DNA from: Crossiella sp. S99.2
Lineage (GTDB): Bacteria > Actinomycetota > Actinomycetes > Mycobacteriales > Pseudonocardiaceae
Length of the DNA stretch: 64,000 nucleotides
Direction of reading: 5' to 3'
Assembly (NCBI RefSeq): GCF_023094165.1
Contig: NZ_JALMDK010000003.1
Coordinates: forward strand, 806,001-870,000
Below are positions 1 through 9,189 of the stretch, in pieces (position 1 is the first letter of the stretch; each line of letters begins with the position of its first letter). The notes beneath the pieces are model-generated. The model saw only the letters and a program-made list of their open reading frames with translations. It did no database searches and was not told the DNA's origin. The translations under genes were made by a program, and so were the position numbers.

Positions 1-2
1 CG

Positions 3-2456
3 CCCGGCGGCCAGGTGGGCGAGATCCAGGTCATCGGCACCCCGGCGCCCAACCCGGACCTGACCGTGTCCACGGTGTCCTGGAGCCCGGCCAGTCCCAG
101 CGAGACCGACCCGATCACGCTGACCGCGCAGGTCCGCAACATCGGCTCGGCCCCGGCCGGCGCGACCACGGTCAACTTCAGCCTCGGCGGCGCGGTGGTC
201 GGCAGTGCCCCGGTGGGCGCGCTGGCCGCGGGCGGCACAGCCACCGTCTCGGTCGGCGCGGGGACCAGGGCGATGGGCAGCTACCAGGTGTCCGCGCTGG
301 TCGACCCGGCGAACACGATCGTCGAGCAGAACGACGCCAATAACGGCCTCACCGCGCCGAACCAGCTCGCCGTCGGGCAGGCGCCCGGCCCGGATCTGGA
401 GGTCCTCGGCGTCACCTCGAACCCGGCCAGTCCGGCAGTCGGCGCGCAGGTCAGCTTCGCGGTGCAGCTGCGCAACCGCGGCACCAGCGCGGCCGGGAAC
501 ACCGTCACCCGGGTCGCGGTCGGCGGGACCACGCTGAACACCCCGACCGGTCCGATCGCCGCGGGCGCGGAGGCCACCGTGGCGATCAGCGGCACCTGGA
601 CCGCCAGCAGCGGCGGGGCCACCATCACCGCCACCGCCGATGCCACCGGCGTGCTCACCGAAACCAATGAGAACAACAACTCCCTGGCCCGCGCGATCGT
701 GGTCGGCCGTGGCGCGGCGGTGCCCTATGTCGAGTACGAGGCCGAGGCCGCCCGCTACCAGGGCCAGCTGCTCAGCGCCGATCCGCTGCGCACCTTCGGG
801 CACACCAACTTCGCCACCGAATCCTCCGGCCGCCAGTCCGTGCGGCTCAACAGCACCGGGCAGTTCGTCGAGTTCACCTCGGCCAACCAGGCCAACTCGA
901 TCGTGGTGCGCAACTCGATCCCGGACGCGCCCGGCGGTGGCGGCATCGAGGCCACGATCAGCTTGTACGTCAACGATTCCTTCGTCCGCAAGCTCACCCT
1001 GTCCTCGCGGCACAGCTGGCTCTACGGCACCAGCGACGGACCCGAATCGCTGACCAACAACCCACAGGCCGATGCCCGCCGCCTGTTCGACGAATCGCAC
1101 GCGCTGCTGGCCAGCTCCTACCCGCCCGGCACCCGATTCAAGCTGCAGCGCGACGACGGTGACTCGGCGCAGTTCTACATCATCGACCTGATCGACCTGG
1201 AGCAGGTCGCGCCGGCCGCCAGCCAGCCTGCCGGATGCACCTCGATCACCAGCTACGGCGCGGTGCCGGGCGACGGGAACGACGACACCGACGCCATCCA
1301 GCGCGCGGTCACCGACGACCAGAACGGCGTGATCGGCTGCGTGTGGATCCCGGCCGGTCAGTGGCGGCAGGAGAAGAAGATCCTCACCGACGACCCGCAC
1401 AACCGCGGGCAGTACAACCAGGTCGGGATCAGCAACGTGACCATCCGCGGCGCGGGCATGTGGCACTCCCAGCTGTACACGCTGACCCAGCCGCACCTGG
1501 CCACCGGCGGGCTCAACCACCCGCACGAGGGCAACTTCGGCTTCGACATCGACAAGAACACGCAGATCTCCGACATCGCCATCTTCGGCTCCGGCCGGAT
1601 CCGCGGCGGCGACGGCAACGCCGAGGGCGGGGTGGGCCTCAATGGCCGCTTCGGCACCGGCACCAAGATCAGCAACGTCTGGATCGAGCACGCCAACGTG
1701 GGCGTCTGGGTCGGCCGCGATTTCGACAACATCCCCGAGCTGTGGGGGCCCGGTGACGGGCTGGAGTTCAGCGGCATGCGGATCCGCAACACCTACGCCG
1801 ACGGGATCAACTTCACCAACGGCACCCGCAACTCCACGGTGTTCAACTCCTCCTTCCGCACCACCGGGGACGACGCCCTCGCCGTGTGGGCCAACAAGTA
1901 CGTGAAGAACCAGTCGGTGGACATCGCGCACGACAACAAGTTCCTCAACAACACCATCCAGTTGCCCTGGCGCGCCAACGGGATCGCCGTCTACGGCGGC
2001 TACGGCAACCGCATCGAGAACAACCTCGTCTACGACACCATGAACTACCCAGGGATCATGCTGGCCACCGACCACGACCCGCTGCCCTTCTCCGGCCAGA
2101 CCCTGATCGCCAACAACGCGCTGCACCGCTGCGGCGGGGTGTTCTGGGGCGAGGCGCAGGAGTTCGGCGCGATCACGCTGTTCCCGCAGAACCTGCCCAT
2201 CCCGGGCGTGGTCATCCGGGACACCGAGGTGCTGGACTCCACCTACGATGGCATCCAGTTCAAGACCGGCGGCGGGGAGATGCCGAACGTGGCCATCACC
2301 AACGTGCGCGTCGACAAGAGCAACAACGGGGCCGGGATCCTGGCCATGGGCGGGGCGCGGGGCAGCGCGACGCTGACCGGCGTCACCATCACCAACTCGG
2401 CCAAGGGCAACATCGTCCGCGAACCAGGATCCTCCTTCGTGATCAACGGCGGCTAA
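3..2456 (+). CDS. GH87 alpha-1,3-glucanase (mycodextranase-like), 5' end missing
   Basis: Secreted-type polysaccharide hydrolase expected to cut alpha-1,3-glucan, as in fungal walls or dental mutan. The frame is open to the window edge, so the N-terminus and any signal peptide lie upstream. Numbering from the GTG at 15: two CARDB-like beta-sandwich repeats (about 13-120 and 123-230, each ending in a VEQNDANN or TETNENNN motif), a CBM35/CBM6-like module (about 235-395), then a right-handed beta-helix (about 405-813). The helix has the GH87 signature: ADGINF (D596) followed 23 and 24 residues later by TGDDA (D619, D620). That matches the spacing of the three catalytic aspartates of characterised GH87 enzymes as I recall them. 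Module order also fits that family. A fungal-wall or biofilm target is inference. Confidence 0.85.
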   Translation, partial: PGGQVGEIQVIGTPAPNPDLTVSTVSWSPASPSETDPITLTAQVRNIGSAPAGATTVNFSLGGAVVGSAPVGALAAGGTATVSVGAGTRAMGSYQVSALVDPANTIVEQNDANNGLTAPNQLAVGQAPGPDLEVLGVTSNPASPAVGAQVSFAVQLRNRGTSAAGNTVTRVAVGGTTLNTPTGPIAAGAEATVAISGTWTASSGGATITATADATGVLTETNENNNSLARAIVVGRGAAVPYVEYEAEAARYQGQLLSADPLRTFGHTNFATESSGRQSVRLNSTGQFVEFTSANQANSIVVRNSIPDAPGGGGIEATISLYVNDSFVRKLTLSSRHSWLYGTSDGPESLTNNPQADARRLFDESHALLASSYPPGTRFKLQRDDGDSAQFYIIDLIDLEQVAPAASQPAGCTSITSYGAVPGDGNDDTDAIQRAVTDDQNGVIGCVWIPAGQWRQEKKILTDDPHNRGQYNQVGISNVTIRGAGMWHSQLYTLTQPHLATGGLNHPHEGNFGFDIDKNTQISDIAIFGSGRIRGGDGNAEGGVGLNGRFGTGTKISNVWIEHANVGVWVGRDFDNIPELWGPGDGLEFSGMRIRNTYADGINFTNGTRNSTVFNSSFRTTGDDALAVWANKYVKNQSVDIAHDNKFLNNTIQLPWRANGIAVYGGYGNRIENNLVYDTMNYPGIMLATDHDPLPFSGQTLIANNALHRCGGVFWGEAQEFGAITLFPQNLPIPGVVIRDTEVLDSTYDGIQFKTGGGEMPNVAITNVRVDKSNNGAGILAMGGARGSATLTGVTITNSAKGNIVREPGSSFVINGG

Positions 2457-2526
2457 CCCCTGAGTTCCCCATCACTCCCTATCAAACCCCTAGCAAGGAA
2501 CTTTAGGGAATGTTAGAGTCACTTGC

Positions 2527-3387
2527 ATGATCTACCGATCCGAGGCTGGCCAGCGCCGGCTCCGCGAGCTGTACCTCGCGGAGCTGGCGTCCTGGCCCGT
2601 GCCCCACGACCAGCGGCGGGTGCCCACGCCCGAGGGCGAGACCTTCGTGCTCAGCTGCGGTCCGCTGGACGCGCCGCCGCTGGTGCTGCTGCACGGCTCC
2701 GGCAGCAACTCGGCCCAGTGGCTGGGCCGGATCCCTGAGCTGGCAACGTTTTTCCGGGTGCACGCGGTGGACATCATCGGCGAACCGGGCCTGAGCGCGC
2801 CCACCCGGCCCGACCCGGCCTCCGACCGGCACACGCGCTGGCTGGACGCCGTGCTGGACCATCTCGGCCTGGCCCGCACCGCGATGCTGGGTTACTCGCT
2901 GGGCAGCTGGCTCGCCCTGGACTACGCCACCCGGCGACCGGAGCGGGTGGACCGGCTCGCGCTGTCCTGCCCGCCCGGCATCACCAAGGAGCGCAAGGGC
3001 TATCTGGTCAAGGCGCTGCTGCTGGCCCCGTTCGGTCGCTGGGGCAAGCTGCGCACCGTGCGGATGATGCTGGGCCCCGGTCTGTCCACAGTGGACGAGT
3101 CCGCGGTGGTGGCGCGGACCGTGCTGATGAGCAGGCACTACCGCTACCGCAGCGGCGACCTGCCCGTGTTCACCGATGAGGCCCTGGGCAGGCTGACCAT
3201 GCCGGTGCACGTGCTGCTCGGCGAGCTGGACGTCATGTGGGACACCAGGATCGCCGCCCGGCGACTCCGGACCGTGCTCCCGCGCGCGACCGTGCGCCTG
3301 CTACCCGGCACCGGCCACCTGGTGCCGACCGAGGAGGCCGAACTCGAATTCCTGACCACCACCACCGCGGGGAGGCGACATGCTTGA
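2527..3387 (+). CDS. alpha/beta hydrolase
   Basis: A 286-residue alpha/beta-hydrolase-fold protein of usual family length with no signal peptide, so probably cytoplasmic. HGSGSNSAQW around residue 56 forms the oxyanion-hole strand turn. GYSLGS carries the nucleophile S124. GTGH near the C-terminus gives the catalytic H264, and an acid is likely in GELDVMWD (about 235). Substrate cannot be read from sequence; lactone or ester hydrolysis is possible. The ATG lies 70 bp after the GH87 stop with only a weak Shine-Dalgarno. The end overlaps the DUF4180 gene by 8 bp, so the two are probably translationally coupled. Confidence 0.85.
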   Translation: MIYRSEAGQRRLRELYLAELASWPVPHDQRRVPTPEGETFVLSCGPLDAPPLVLLHGSGSNSAQWLGRIPELATFFRVHAVDIIGEPGLSAPTRPDPASDRHTRWLDAVLDHLGLARTAMLGYSLGSWLALDYATRRPERVDRLALSCPPGITKERKGYLVKALLLAPFGRWGKLRTVRMMLGPGLSTVDESAVVARTVLMSRHYRYRSGDLPVFTDEALGRLTMPVHVLLGELDVMWDTRIAARRLRTVLPRATVRLLPGTGHLVPTEEAELEFLTTTTAGRRHA

Positions 3388-3742
3388 GATCACCCACGGC
3401 GTGCCGGTGTTCCACTGCGCGCCGCAAGGCCCACTGCTGGGCACCGAACGCGACGCCGCCGACCTCATCGGCGAAGCCTGGTCGCAGCAGGCCAGACTGA
3501 TCGCGATCCCGGTGTCCCGGCTGGCCGAGGGCTTCTTCCGGCTGGAGACCCGGATGGCCGGGGAGTTCACCCAGAAGTTCGTGAACTACCGGGTGCCACT
3601 GGCCTTCCTCGGTGACATCAGCGAGCACGTCCAGCGCAGTTCGGCGCTGGCCGGCTACGTGCGCGAGACCAACCGCGGCAACCAGATCTGGTACCTGGCC
3701 GACCGCGCCGAACTGGACCAACGGTTGGGCGCCGAGGGCTGA
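3380..3742 (+). CDS. DUF4180 domain protein
   Basis: A 120-residue protein matching the DUF4180 family over its whole length: DLIGEAW (about 28-34), IAIPVSRLAEGFF (about 42-54), AGEFTQKFVNYR (about 60-71), the GDISEH turn and the terminal NRGNQIWYL motif. Family function is unknown. Members are small soluble proteins often placed next to transcription regulators or hydrolases. It starts inside the 3' end of the hydrolase gene, so it is co-translated with it. A strong hairpin follows. Confidence 0.8.
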   Translation: MLEITHGVPVFHCAPQGPLLGTERDAADLIGEAWSQQARLIAIPVSRLAEGFFRLETRMAGEFTQKFVNYRVPLAFLGDISEHVQRSSALAGYVRETNRGNQIWYLADRAELDQRLGAEG

Positions 3743-3758
3743 GCCGGGCCATCATCCT

Positions 3759-3791
3759 CCGCCGGGCCGCCGTCCCCACGGCGCCCGGCGG
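3759..3791. terminator. Bidirectional hairpin terminator between convergent genes
   Basis: Perfect 9-bp arms CCGCCGGGC (3759-3767) and GCCCGGCGG (3783-3791), with a further inner CCGT/ACGG pairing around a CCCC loop. It fills the gap between the DUF4180 stop and the AfsR-type stop. No T-tract, as is common in GC-rich actinomycetes. Confidence 0.65.
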
Positions 3792-3796
3792 ACCGC

Positions 3797-6700
3797 TCAC
3801 CCACCGGCCAACGCCACGACGGCGTCCTCCTGCCCCAGCGGCATTTCCCGGCCCCGCGCCAGTTCCGCCGACCATCCCGCTTCGCCCAGCGCATCGGCCA
3901 CCAGCCCACTGATCCGGTCGACATCCCCACGCTCGGCGGAGGGCAGCGGCGCGCCGACCGACTCGCGGATCGCCGCGGCCATCCCGAGCAACCGGGCTGC
4001 CACGACGAATTCCCCGCCTACCGCGCTGGCTCCGGCCAGTCCTTCCAGGGCCAGCGCGACCGCTCGTGGATCACCGCTGTCCCTGGCCGCCACCAGCCCG
4101 GCCTGCTGCCGGGCGAGCGCGGTCGCCGCGTCCCCACGCAGTTCGGCCACGAAGCCCAGTTCCGCCAGCACCAGCGCGGTGCCGTGGTGCTGTCCGGCGC
4201 GGGTGTGCCACTCCAGCAACCCGTGCAGCCACCGCTCGGCCTCGGCCAGCGCGCCCCGCCGCCGGGCGCCCAGGGCCAGTCCGATCTCGGCGTGGATCCG
4301 GCCGGACTCGAAACCGTGCGTCCGCGCCAGTTCTCTGGCCCGCTCGTGGTGACTGCTGGCCGCCTCGTGCTCGCCGCACAGCATCGCGATCCGGCCCAGC
4401 CCACCGAGGCGTTCCCCGGCCTCCAGCCACAGGCCCAGGTCCTCGGCCCAGGCCAGGCCGTCCGCGTGGCAGCGCCGGGCCTGGGCGTAGTCACCGGCGA
4501 TCTCGGCCAGTTCGGCCTGTGGTCCGGCGGCCAGGGACCGGGCCCAGCGGTCACCGGTCCGCTCGGCCAGCTTCGCGCCGAGCAGGGCGTCCCGGCGGGC
4601 CTGCGCCAGGTCGCCGAGCAGCAGTCCCACGGCAGCCCTGGTGCTGGCCGCCACCGCGCGGCCCCACTGGTCGCCGCGCTGTTCGAAGGCGGCCAGCGCC
4701 GCGCTGAGCGGGGCCGTGCTCCCGGCGAAGTCACCGGTGGCATAGCGGCAGTAGCCGAGGAACCAGGCGCCGAACGGATCTGCCGGGACCGGCCCCTGGA
4801 CCGGGCGGTCGCCGTCGAGCAGCGCGATCCCCTCCACGCAGGCGGTGATCGACGGCGCCGGGTTGTCCACAAGGGACAGTGCGGCGGCGAAGTGCCGCCG
4901 GGCCTCGGACAGTCGTGCGCGCAGGAACCAGTACCAGAGCAGGGCCCGCGCCACCTGTAACGCCGCCACCCCGTTGCCCTCGGCCACCGCGCCCTCCAGC
5001 GCCCGCCGCAGGTTGGCGCTCTCCAGGTCCAGCCGGCGCAGCCAGTCCCGCTGGGCCGGGCCGCGCAGCTCGGCGCGTTCGGCCAGGGCCAGGTAGTAGC
5101 CGCGGTGCGCGGCCCGCACCTCGGCCAGTTCGCCCGCCTCGGCCAGCCGCTCCAGGCAGTAGGCGCCGACGGACTCCAGCAGCCGGTACCTCGGACCGTC
5201 CACATCGGACACTTCGACCAGGGACCGGTCCACCAGCCTGCCCAGCAGTCCCAGCACCTCCTCCGGCGCCACCGGCCCGCCCGCGCACACCGCCTCGGCC
5301 GCGGCCAGGGTGCAGCCGTCGGCGTGCACGGCCAGTCTGCGCAGCACCAGCTGTTCGGCCGGATCGAGCAGCTCCCAGGACCAGTCGACCACCGCGCGCA
5401 GGGTGCGCTGGCGGTGCGGGGCTGCGCGTTCGCCCTGCGCGAGCAGCCGGAACCGGTCGTCCAGCCGGGCCCGCACCTCGCCTACACCGAGCAGCCGCAC
5501 CCGGGTCGCGGCCAGTTCCAGGGCCAGCGGCAGACCGTCCAGGCGACGACAGATCTCGGCGACCACCTCGGTGTTGTCCGCGGTCAGGGTGAAGCCGGGT
5601 TGCCGGTCGGCCGCGCGGGCGGCGAAGAGCCGGACCGCGTCCTCGGCCGCCAGCGGCGGCACCGGCCACACCGTCTCGCCGGTGCGGCCCAGCGCCTCCT
5701 GGCCGGTGGTCAGCACCCGGACCCGCGGCGCGGCCGCGAGCAGCTCGGCGGTCCAGGCCGACACCGCCTCGACCACGTGCTCGCAGTTGTCCAGCACCAG
5801 CAGGATCTCCTTGTCCCGCAACGCCGTCACCACCCAGCCGGGGCCCTGCGCACTGCCTGGTCCGGCCCGCAGATCGAGCGCGGCGGCCACCACTTCGGCA
5901 ATGCCGGCCGGGGTCTGCCCGCGGTCCAGCCCGGCCAGTTCGACCAGCCAGACACCGTCGGCGAAGGCGGTCCTGGCCTGGTGGGCCACGGCCAGCGCGA
6001 GCCGGGTCTTGCCCACCCCGCCCGCGCCGGTCAGCGTCACCAGCCGGGACTGGCCCAGCAGCGCGCCGACCGCACGGACCGCCTCGGCCCGGCCGAGCAG
6101 TCCGGTCAGCGGCGCGGGCAGGTTGCCGCGGGGCGGGGGCGCCGGGGCGGGTGGTCGCAGCATCACCTGGTGCAGGTCGAGCAGTTCGGGGCCGGGATCC
6201 ACCCCGAGCTGGTCGGCGAGTTCCGCGCGCAGCCGCTCGTACCCGGCGAACGCCTCGCCCTGGCGGCCCGCCTGGTGCAGTGCGCCCAGGTAGGCGGCCT
6301 GCAGGCGTTCCCGCAGCGGGTGCACGGCGGCCAGTTCGGCCAGCTCGGCGGCGAGCGCGGCGGGCTCACCGAGCAGCAGCCGGGTCCGGGCCCGGTCCTC
6401 GATCGCGACCAGCCGCTCCTCCTCCCAGCGGGCGATCGCCGCCTCGGCGAACTCCTCCCCGGCCAGATCGGCCAGGGCCGCCCCGCGCCAGAGCGCCAGC
6501 GCCTGCCCGAGCAGACCGGCGCGGTCACCAGGGTCGGCTGTCCGCCCGGCGGTGGCGACCAGGGCGCGGAACCGGGTGAGGTCCAGCGCGTCCGGGCCGA
6601 GGGTCAGCGCGTACCCGGCGGACTCGCGGACCAGCAACGGCCGGGCACCCGGCTCGGCCTTCGCCAGCAGCCGGCGGAGCTGGGAGAGCTTGGTGTGCAA

Positions 6701-6886
6701 GGTGTTCGCCGGGTTGCCCGGCGGCTGATCACCCCACAGCTCGGCGATGATCCGGGCGGGCGGCATCGGCCTGCCCTCCTGCACCAGCAGGACGGCGAGC
6801 AGCGCGCGGACCTTGGGTTCCGGGATCCGCACCGGCACGTCCGCCGCCGTCCACACGGCCAGCGGACCCAGCACTCCAAAACGCAC
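3797..6886 (-). CDS. AfsR/SARP-type transcriptional regulator with NB-ARC and TPR domains
   Basis: A 1029-residue cytoplasmic regulator. Order: OmpR-type winged-helix domain (about 1-95, opening VRFGVLGPLAVW), bacterial transcriptional activation domain (about 95-245), NB-ARC STAND ATPase with P-loop GAGGVGKT (about 285-293) and Walker B ILLVLDNCEHV (about 360), winged-helix linker, and a TPR-rich C-terminus to 1029. I chose GTG at 6886 because the family N-terminus begins there; 81 upstream residues are open but unrelated to the family. It is divergent from a DHA2 exporter, and three heptamers at 11-bp spacing lie between them, so it probably activates that exporter and perhaps itself. The ligand is unknown. 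Confidence 0.9.
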   Translation of the reverse strand: MRFGVLGPLAVWTAADVPVRIPEPKVRALLAVLLVQEGRPMPPARIIAELWGDQPPGNPANTLHTKLSQLRRLLAKAEPGARPLLVRESAGYALTLGPDALDLTRFRALVATAGRTADPGDRAGLLGQALALWRGAALADLAGEEFAEAAIARWEEERLVAIEDRARTRLLLGEPAALAAELAELAAVHPLRERLQAAYLGALHQAGRQGEAFAGYERLRAELADQLGVDPGPELLDLHQVMLRPPAPAPPPRGNLPAPLTGLLGRAEAVRAVGALLGQSRLVTLTGAGGVGKTRLALAVAHQARTAFADGVWLVELAGLDRGQTPAGIAEVVAAALDLRAGPGSAQGPGWVVTALRDKEILLVLDNCEHVVEAVSAWTAELLAAAPRVRVLTTGQEALGRTGETVWPVPPLAAEDAVRLFAARAADRQPGFTLTADNTEVVAEICRRLDGLPLALELAATRVRLLGVGEVRARLDDRFRLLAQGERAAPHRQRTLRAVVDWSWELLDPAEQLVLRRLAVHADGCTLAAAEAVCAGGPVAPEEVLGLLGRLVDRSLVEVSDVDGPRYRLLESVGAYCLERLAEAGELAEVRAAHRGYYLALAERAELRGPAQRDWLRRLDLESANLRRALEGAVAEGNGVAALQVARALLWYWFLRARLSEARRHFAAALSLVDNPAPSITACVEGIALLDGDRPVQGPVPADPFGAWFLGYCRYATGDFAGSTAPLSAALAAFEQRGDQWGRAVAASTRAAVGLLLGDLAQARRDALLGAKLAERTGDRWARSLAAGPQAELAEIAGDYAQARRCHADGLAWAEDLGLWLEAGERLGGLGRIAMLCGEHEAASSHHERARELARTHGFESGRIHAEIGLALGARRRGALAEAERWLHGLLEWHTRAGQHHGTALVLAELGFVAELRGDAATALARQQAGLVAARDSGDPRAVALALEGLAGASAVGGEFVVAARLLGMAAAIRESVGAPLPSAERGDVDRISGLVADALGEAGWSAELARGREMPLGQEDAVVALAGG

Positions 6887-6923
6887 GAACCCGACGCTAG
6901 CCCACCTCCCCGACAACCCCGCC

Positions 6924-6952
6924 CCGTGCGAACTTCGTGCGCTTTTCGTGCG
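6924..6952 (+). promoter_or_regulatory. SARP-type operator: three heptamer direct repeats
   Basis: (C)CGTGCG at 6924-6930, TCGTGCG at 6935-6941 and TCGTGCG at 6946-6952 recur at exactly 11 bp, one helical turn. Direct heptamers with 4-bp spacers are the known SARP/AfsR binding pattern. The array sits between the AfsR-type gene and the exporter. A weak -10-like stretch lies about 8-10 bp downstream toward the exporter. Confidence 0.7.
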
Positions 6953-7003
6953 ACCGCCCCGGCAGCCTGATCCCCGACACCCACTCCCACCCGCCGAGGA
7001 CCC

Positions 7004-8506
7004 GTGCACACCACAACCGCAACCACACCCCAGGCCGGTCTGCGTGACTGGCTTGGCCTGGCCGTGCTGGCCCTGCCCACCCTGCTGCTGGCCATGGACG
7101 CCACCGTGCTGTACCTGGCCCTGCCCCAACTCGGCGCCGACCTGCGCCCCACCAGCACCGAACTGCTCTGGATCGTGGACAGCTACGGCTTCATGATCGC
7201 CGGCTTCCTGGTCACCATGGGCACCCTCGGCGACCGCATCGGCCGGCGTCGCCTGCTGCTGATCGGCGCGGCGGCCTTCGGCCTGGCCTCGGTCGCCGCC
7301 GCGTACGCGAGCAGTCCGGCCGTGCTCATCGCCGCCAGGGCCCTGCTCGGCATCGCGGGCGCCACCCTGATGCCCTCGACCCTGGCCCTGCTCAGCACCA
7401 TGTTCGTCAACCCGCGCCAGCGCGCCACCGCGATCGGGGTCTGGGCCACCTGCTTCTCCGCCGGCATCGCGCTCGGCCCGATCCTGGGCGGCCTGTTACT
7501 CCAGTGGTACTGGTGGGGCTCGGTCTTCCTGGCCGGTGTCCCGGTGATGCTGCTCCTCCTGCTCACCGGCCCGTTCCTGCTCCCGGAGTACCGCGCCCCA
7601 CGTGCCCGGCCGGGCCGGATCGACCTGGCGAGCATCCTGCTGTCCCTGGCCGCGATCCTGCCGCTGATCTACGGCATCAAGGACCTCTCCCGCGGCGGCG
7701 AACTCGCCCGGAGCCTGCCCGCCCTGGCCGTCGGTGTGCTGTGCGCGGTGCTGTTCATCCGCCGCCAGCGCCGCCTGCCCGACCCACTGCTCGACCTGAC
7801 CCTGTTCCGCACCAGGACATTCACCGCCGCCCTGGTGGTGCTGATGGTCGGCATCGGCGTGGTCGGCGCGGTCTACCTGTTCCTGTCCCAGTACCTGCAA
7901 CAGGTCCAGTCCCTGTCCCCGCTCACCGCCGGACTGTGGCTGCTGCCCGCCGCCGGCGCCATGATCGTCACCTCGCTGCTCACCCCGGCCCTGGCCCGCC
8001 GCTTCCCACCCGGCCGGATCCTGGCCGCCGCGCTGGCGGTGGCCGCCCTCGGCTACCTGCTGCTGGCCTTCGTCGATCCAGTGTCCGGATTACCCCTGCT
8101 GGTCACCGGTTTTGTCCTGGTCTACCTCGGCAACGGTCCACTGATGGCCCTCGGCCCGGACCTGATCGTCGGCAACGCGCCGGTCGCCCAGGCGGGCTCG
8201 GCCTCCGCGCTGTCCGAGACCAGCATGGAGTTCGGCATCGCCGCCGGCGTCGGTGTCCTGGGCAGCATCGGCGCCGCCGTCTACCGCGCCGGACTCCCCC
8301 AGGACACCCCGGATCTAGCCAAGGACACTCTCTCCGGCGCCCTCAGCACCGCCACCCAACTCTCCCCGGAGGCCGCCACCGCATTGCTCAGCACCGCCCG
8401 ATCCGCCTTCACCACCGCCCTGAACACCCTGGGCGGACTCAGCGCGGCCTTACTGACCGCCATGGCCGCCGTCGTCTTACTCCTGTTCCGCAAGACCCCT
8501 CGCTGA
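7004..8506 (+). CDS. DHA2-family (14-TM) MFS drug exporter
   Basis: A 500-residue integral membrane proton-antiport exporter of the QacA/EmrB class. Hydrophobic segments are consistent with 14 helices. MFS motif A appears as GDRIGRRRLL after helix 2, motif C as GPILGGLLL in helix 5, and the first helix has the D1-type LLLAMDATVLYLALP. GTG at 7004 follows a GAGGA ribosome site. It is divergent from the AfsR-type regulator and is likely the target of the heptamer operator. It is clearly paralogous to the exporter at 30857, with the same length and shared blocks such as MGTLGDR and FWWGSVFL-like. Substrate is probably an amphipathic drug or natural product. Confidence 0.9.
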   Translation: MHTTTATTPQAGLRDWLGLAVLALPTLLLAMDATVLYLALPQLGADLRPTSTELLWIVDSYGFMIAGFLVTMGTLGDRIGRRRLLLIGAAAFGLASVAAAYASSPAVLIAARALLGIAGATLMPSTLALLSTMFVNPRQRATAIGVWATCFSAGIALGPILGGLLLQWYWWGSVFLAGVPVMLLLLLTGPFLLPEYRAPRARPGRIDLASILLSLAAILPLIYGIKDLSRGGELARSLPALAVGVLCAVLFIRRQRRLPDPLLDLTLFRTRTFTAALVVLMVGIGVVGAVYLFLSQYLQQVQSLSPLTAGLWLLPAAGAMIVTSLLTPALARRFPPGRILAAALAVAALGYLLLAFVDPVSGLPLLVTGFVLVYLGNGPLMALGPDLIVGNAPVAQAGSASALSETSMEFGIAAGVGVLGSIGAAVYRAGLPQDTPDLAKDTLSGALSTATQLSPEAATALLSTARSAFTTALNTLGGLSAALLTAMAAVVLLLFRKTPR

Positions 8507-8512
8507 CCAGCG

Positions 8513-9109
8513 TCAGAGCCGGAACACGCCGCCCTCAACGAGGATCAGCAGCCCAATGCCGATCAGCACCACCGGCAGCGCCACGTGCCCCCACCGGGCC
8601 AGCGCCCTGGCGACCAGCGGCCGGGTGGCGAAGTACCGGCCCAGCACACACAGCACGCCGACTAGAAGGAGGAAGACGACGGTGTAGACAATCAGCCCGG
8701 TGGTCCCGGCGTTGGCGAACACCGGGACGTACACACCGATGTTGTCCCCGCCATTGGCGAAGGTGACCGCGGCAACGGCCGCCACCGTCGGACCCGCGCC
8801 CGGCACCTCCGACTCGTCCTCCCCGCCGGACCGCCGCTCCCGCCACGCCTGCCAGCCCGCACGCAGCCCGAGCACCAGGGGCAGCAGCCCGAGGTAGGGA
8901 ATCACCGGTGCGGGCAACAACCCGGCACCCAGGGCGCCGACGATCGAGGCGGCCAGGATCCCGGCGAAGCCCAGGTACTGACCGGCGACCACCCGGATCA
9001 CCCCCCGGCTGCCGGTGGCCTGGCCGAAGAACAGAGCGAGCAACACGATGTCGTCCACATTGGTCACCACGAACATGACCACCGCCTGCCCGAGCAACCC
9101 CAACCCCAC
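8513..9109 (-). CDS. CadD-like cadmium/cation exporter (LysE superfamily)
   Basis: A 198-residue membrane protein with about six hydrophobic helices. TNVDDIVLLALFF near the N-terminus and FANGGDNIGVYVPVFA in the middle are the duplicated Asp-containing motifs of the CadD cadmium-resistance transporter family. I moved the start to GTG at 9109 because GGAGGG lies 6 nt upstream; the 23 residues upstream of this are not membrane-like. No ArsR/CadC-type regulator is adjacent, so regulation is not visible. The exported ion (Cd, or another divalent cation) is inferred from family only. Confidence 0.8.
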   Translation of the reverse strand: MGLGLLGQAVVMFVVTNVDDIVLLALFFGQATGSRGVIRVVAGQYLGFAGILAASIVGALGAGLLPAPVIPYLGLLPLVLGLRAGWQAWRERRSGGEDESEVPGAGPTVAAVAAVTFANGGDNIGVYVPVFANAGTTGLIVYTVVFLLLVGVLCVLGRYFATRPLVARALARWGHVALPVVLIGIGLLILVEGGVFRL

Positions 9110-9189
9110 CGCATGCCCTCCAGCCTTGCCGGCCAACGCCCCAGAACCTACCGAGCACCGGTGACCAGGCCCCGGCACACTGACCCACC

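Noticed and set aside
5105..6970. Plus-strand open frame of about 620 codons
   Set aside because: Antisense to the first AfsR-type regulator; no start site and no recognisable domain.
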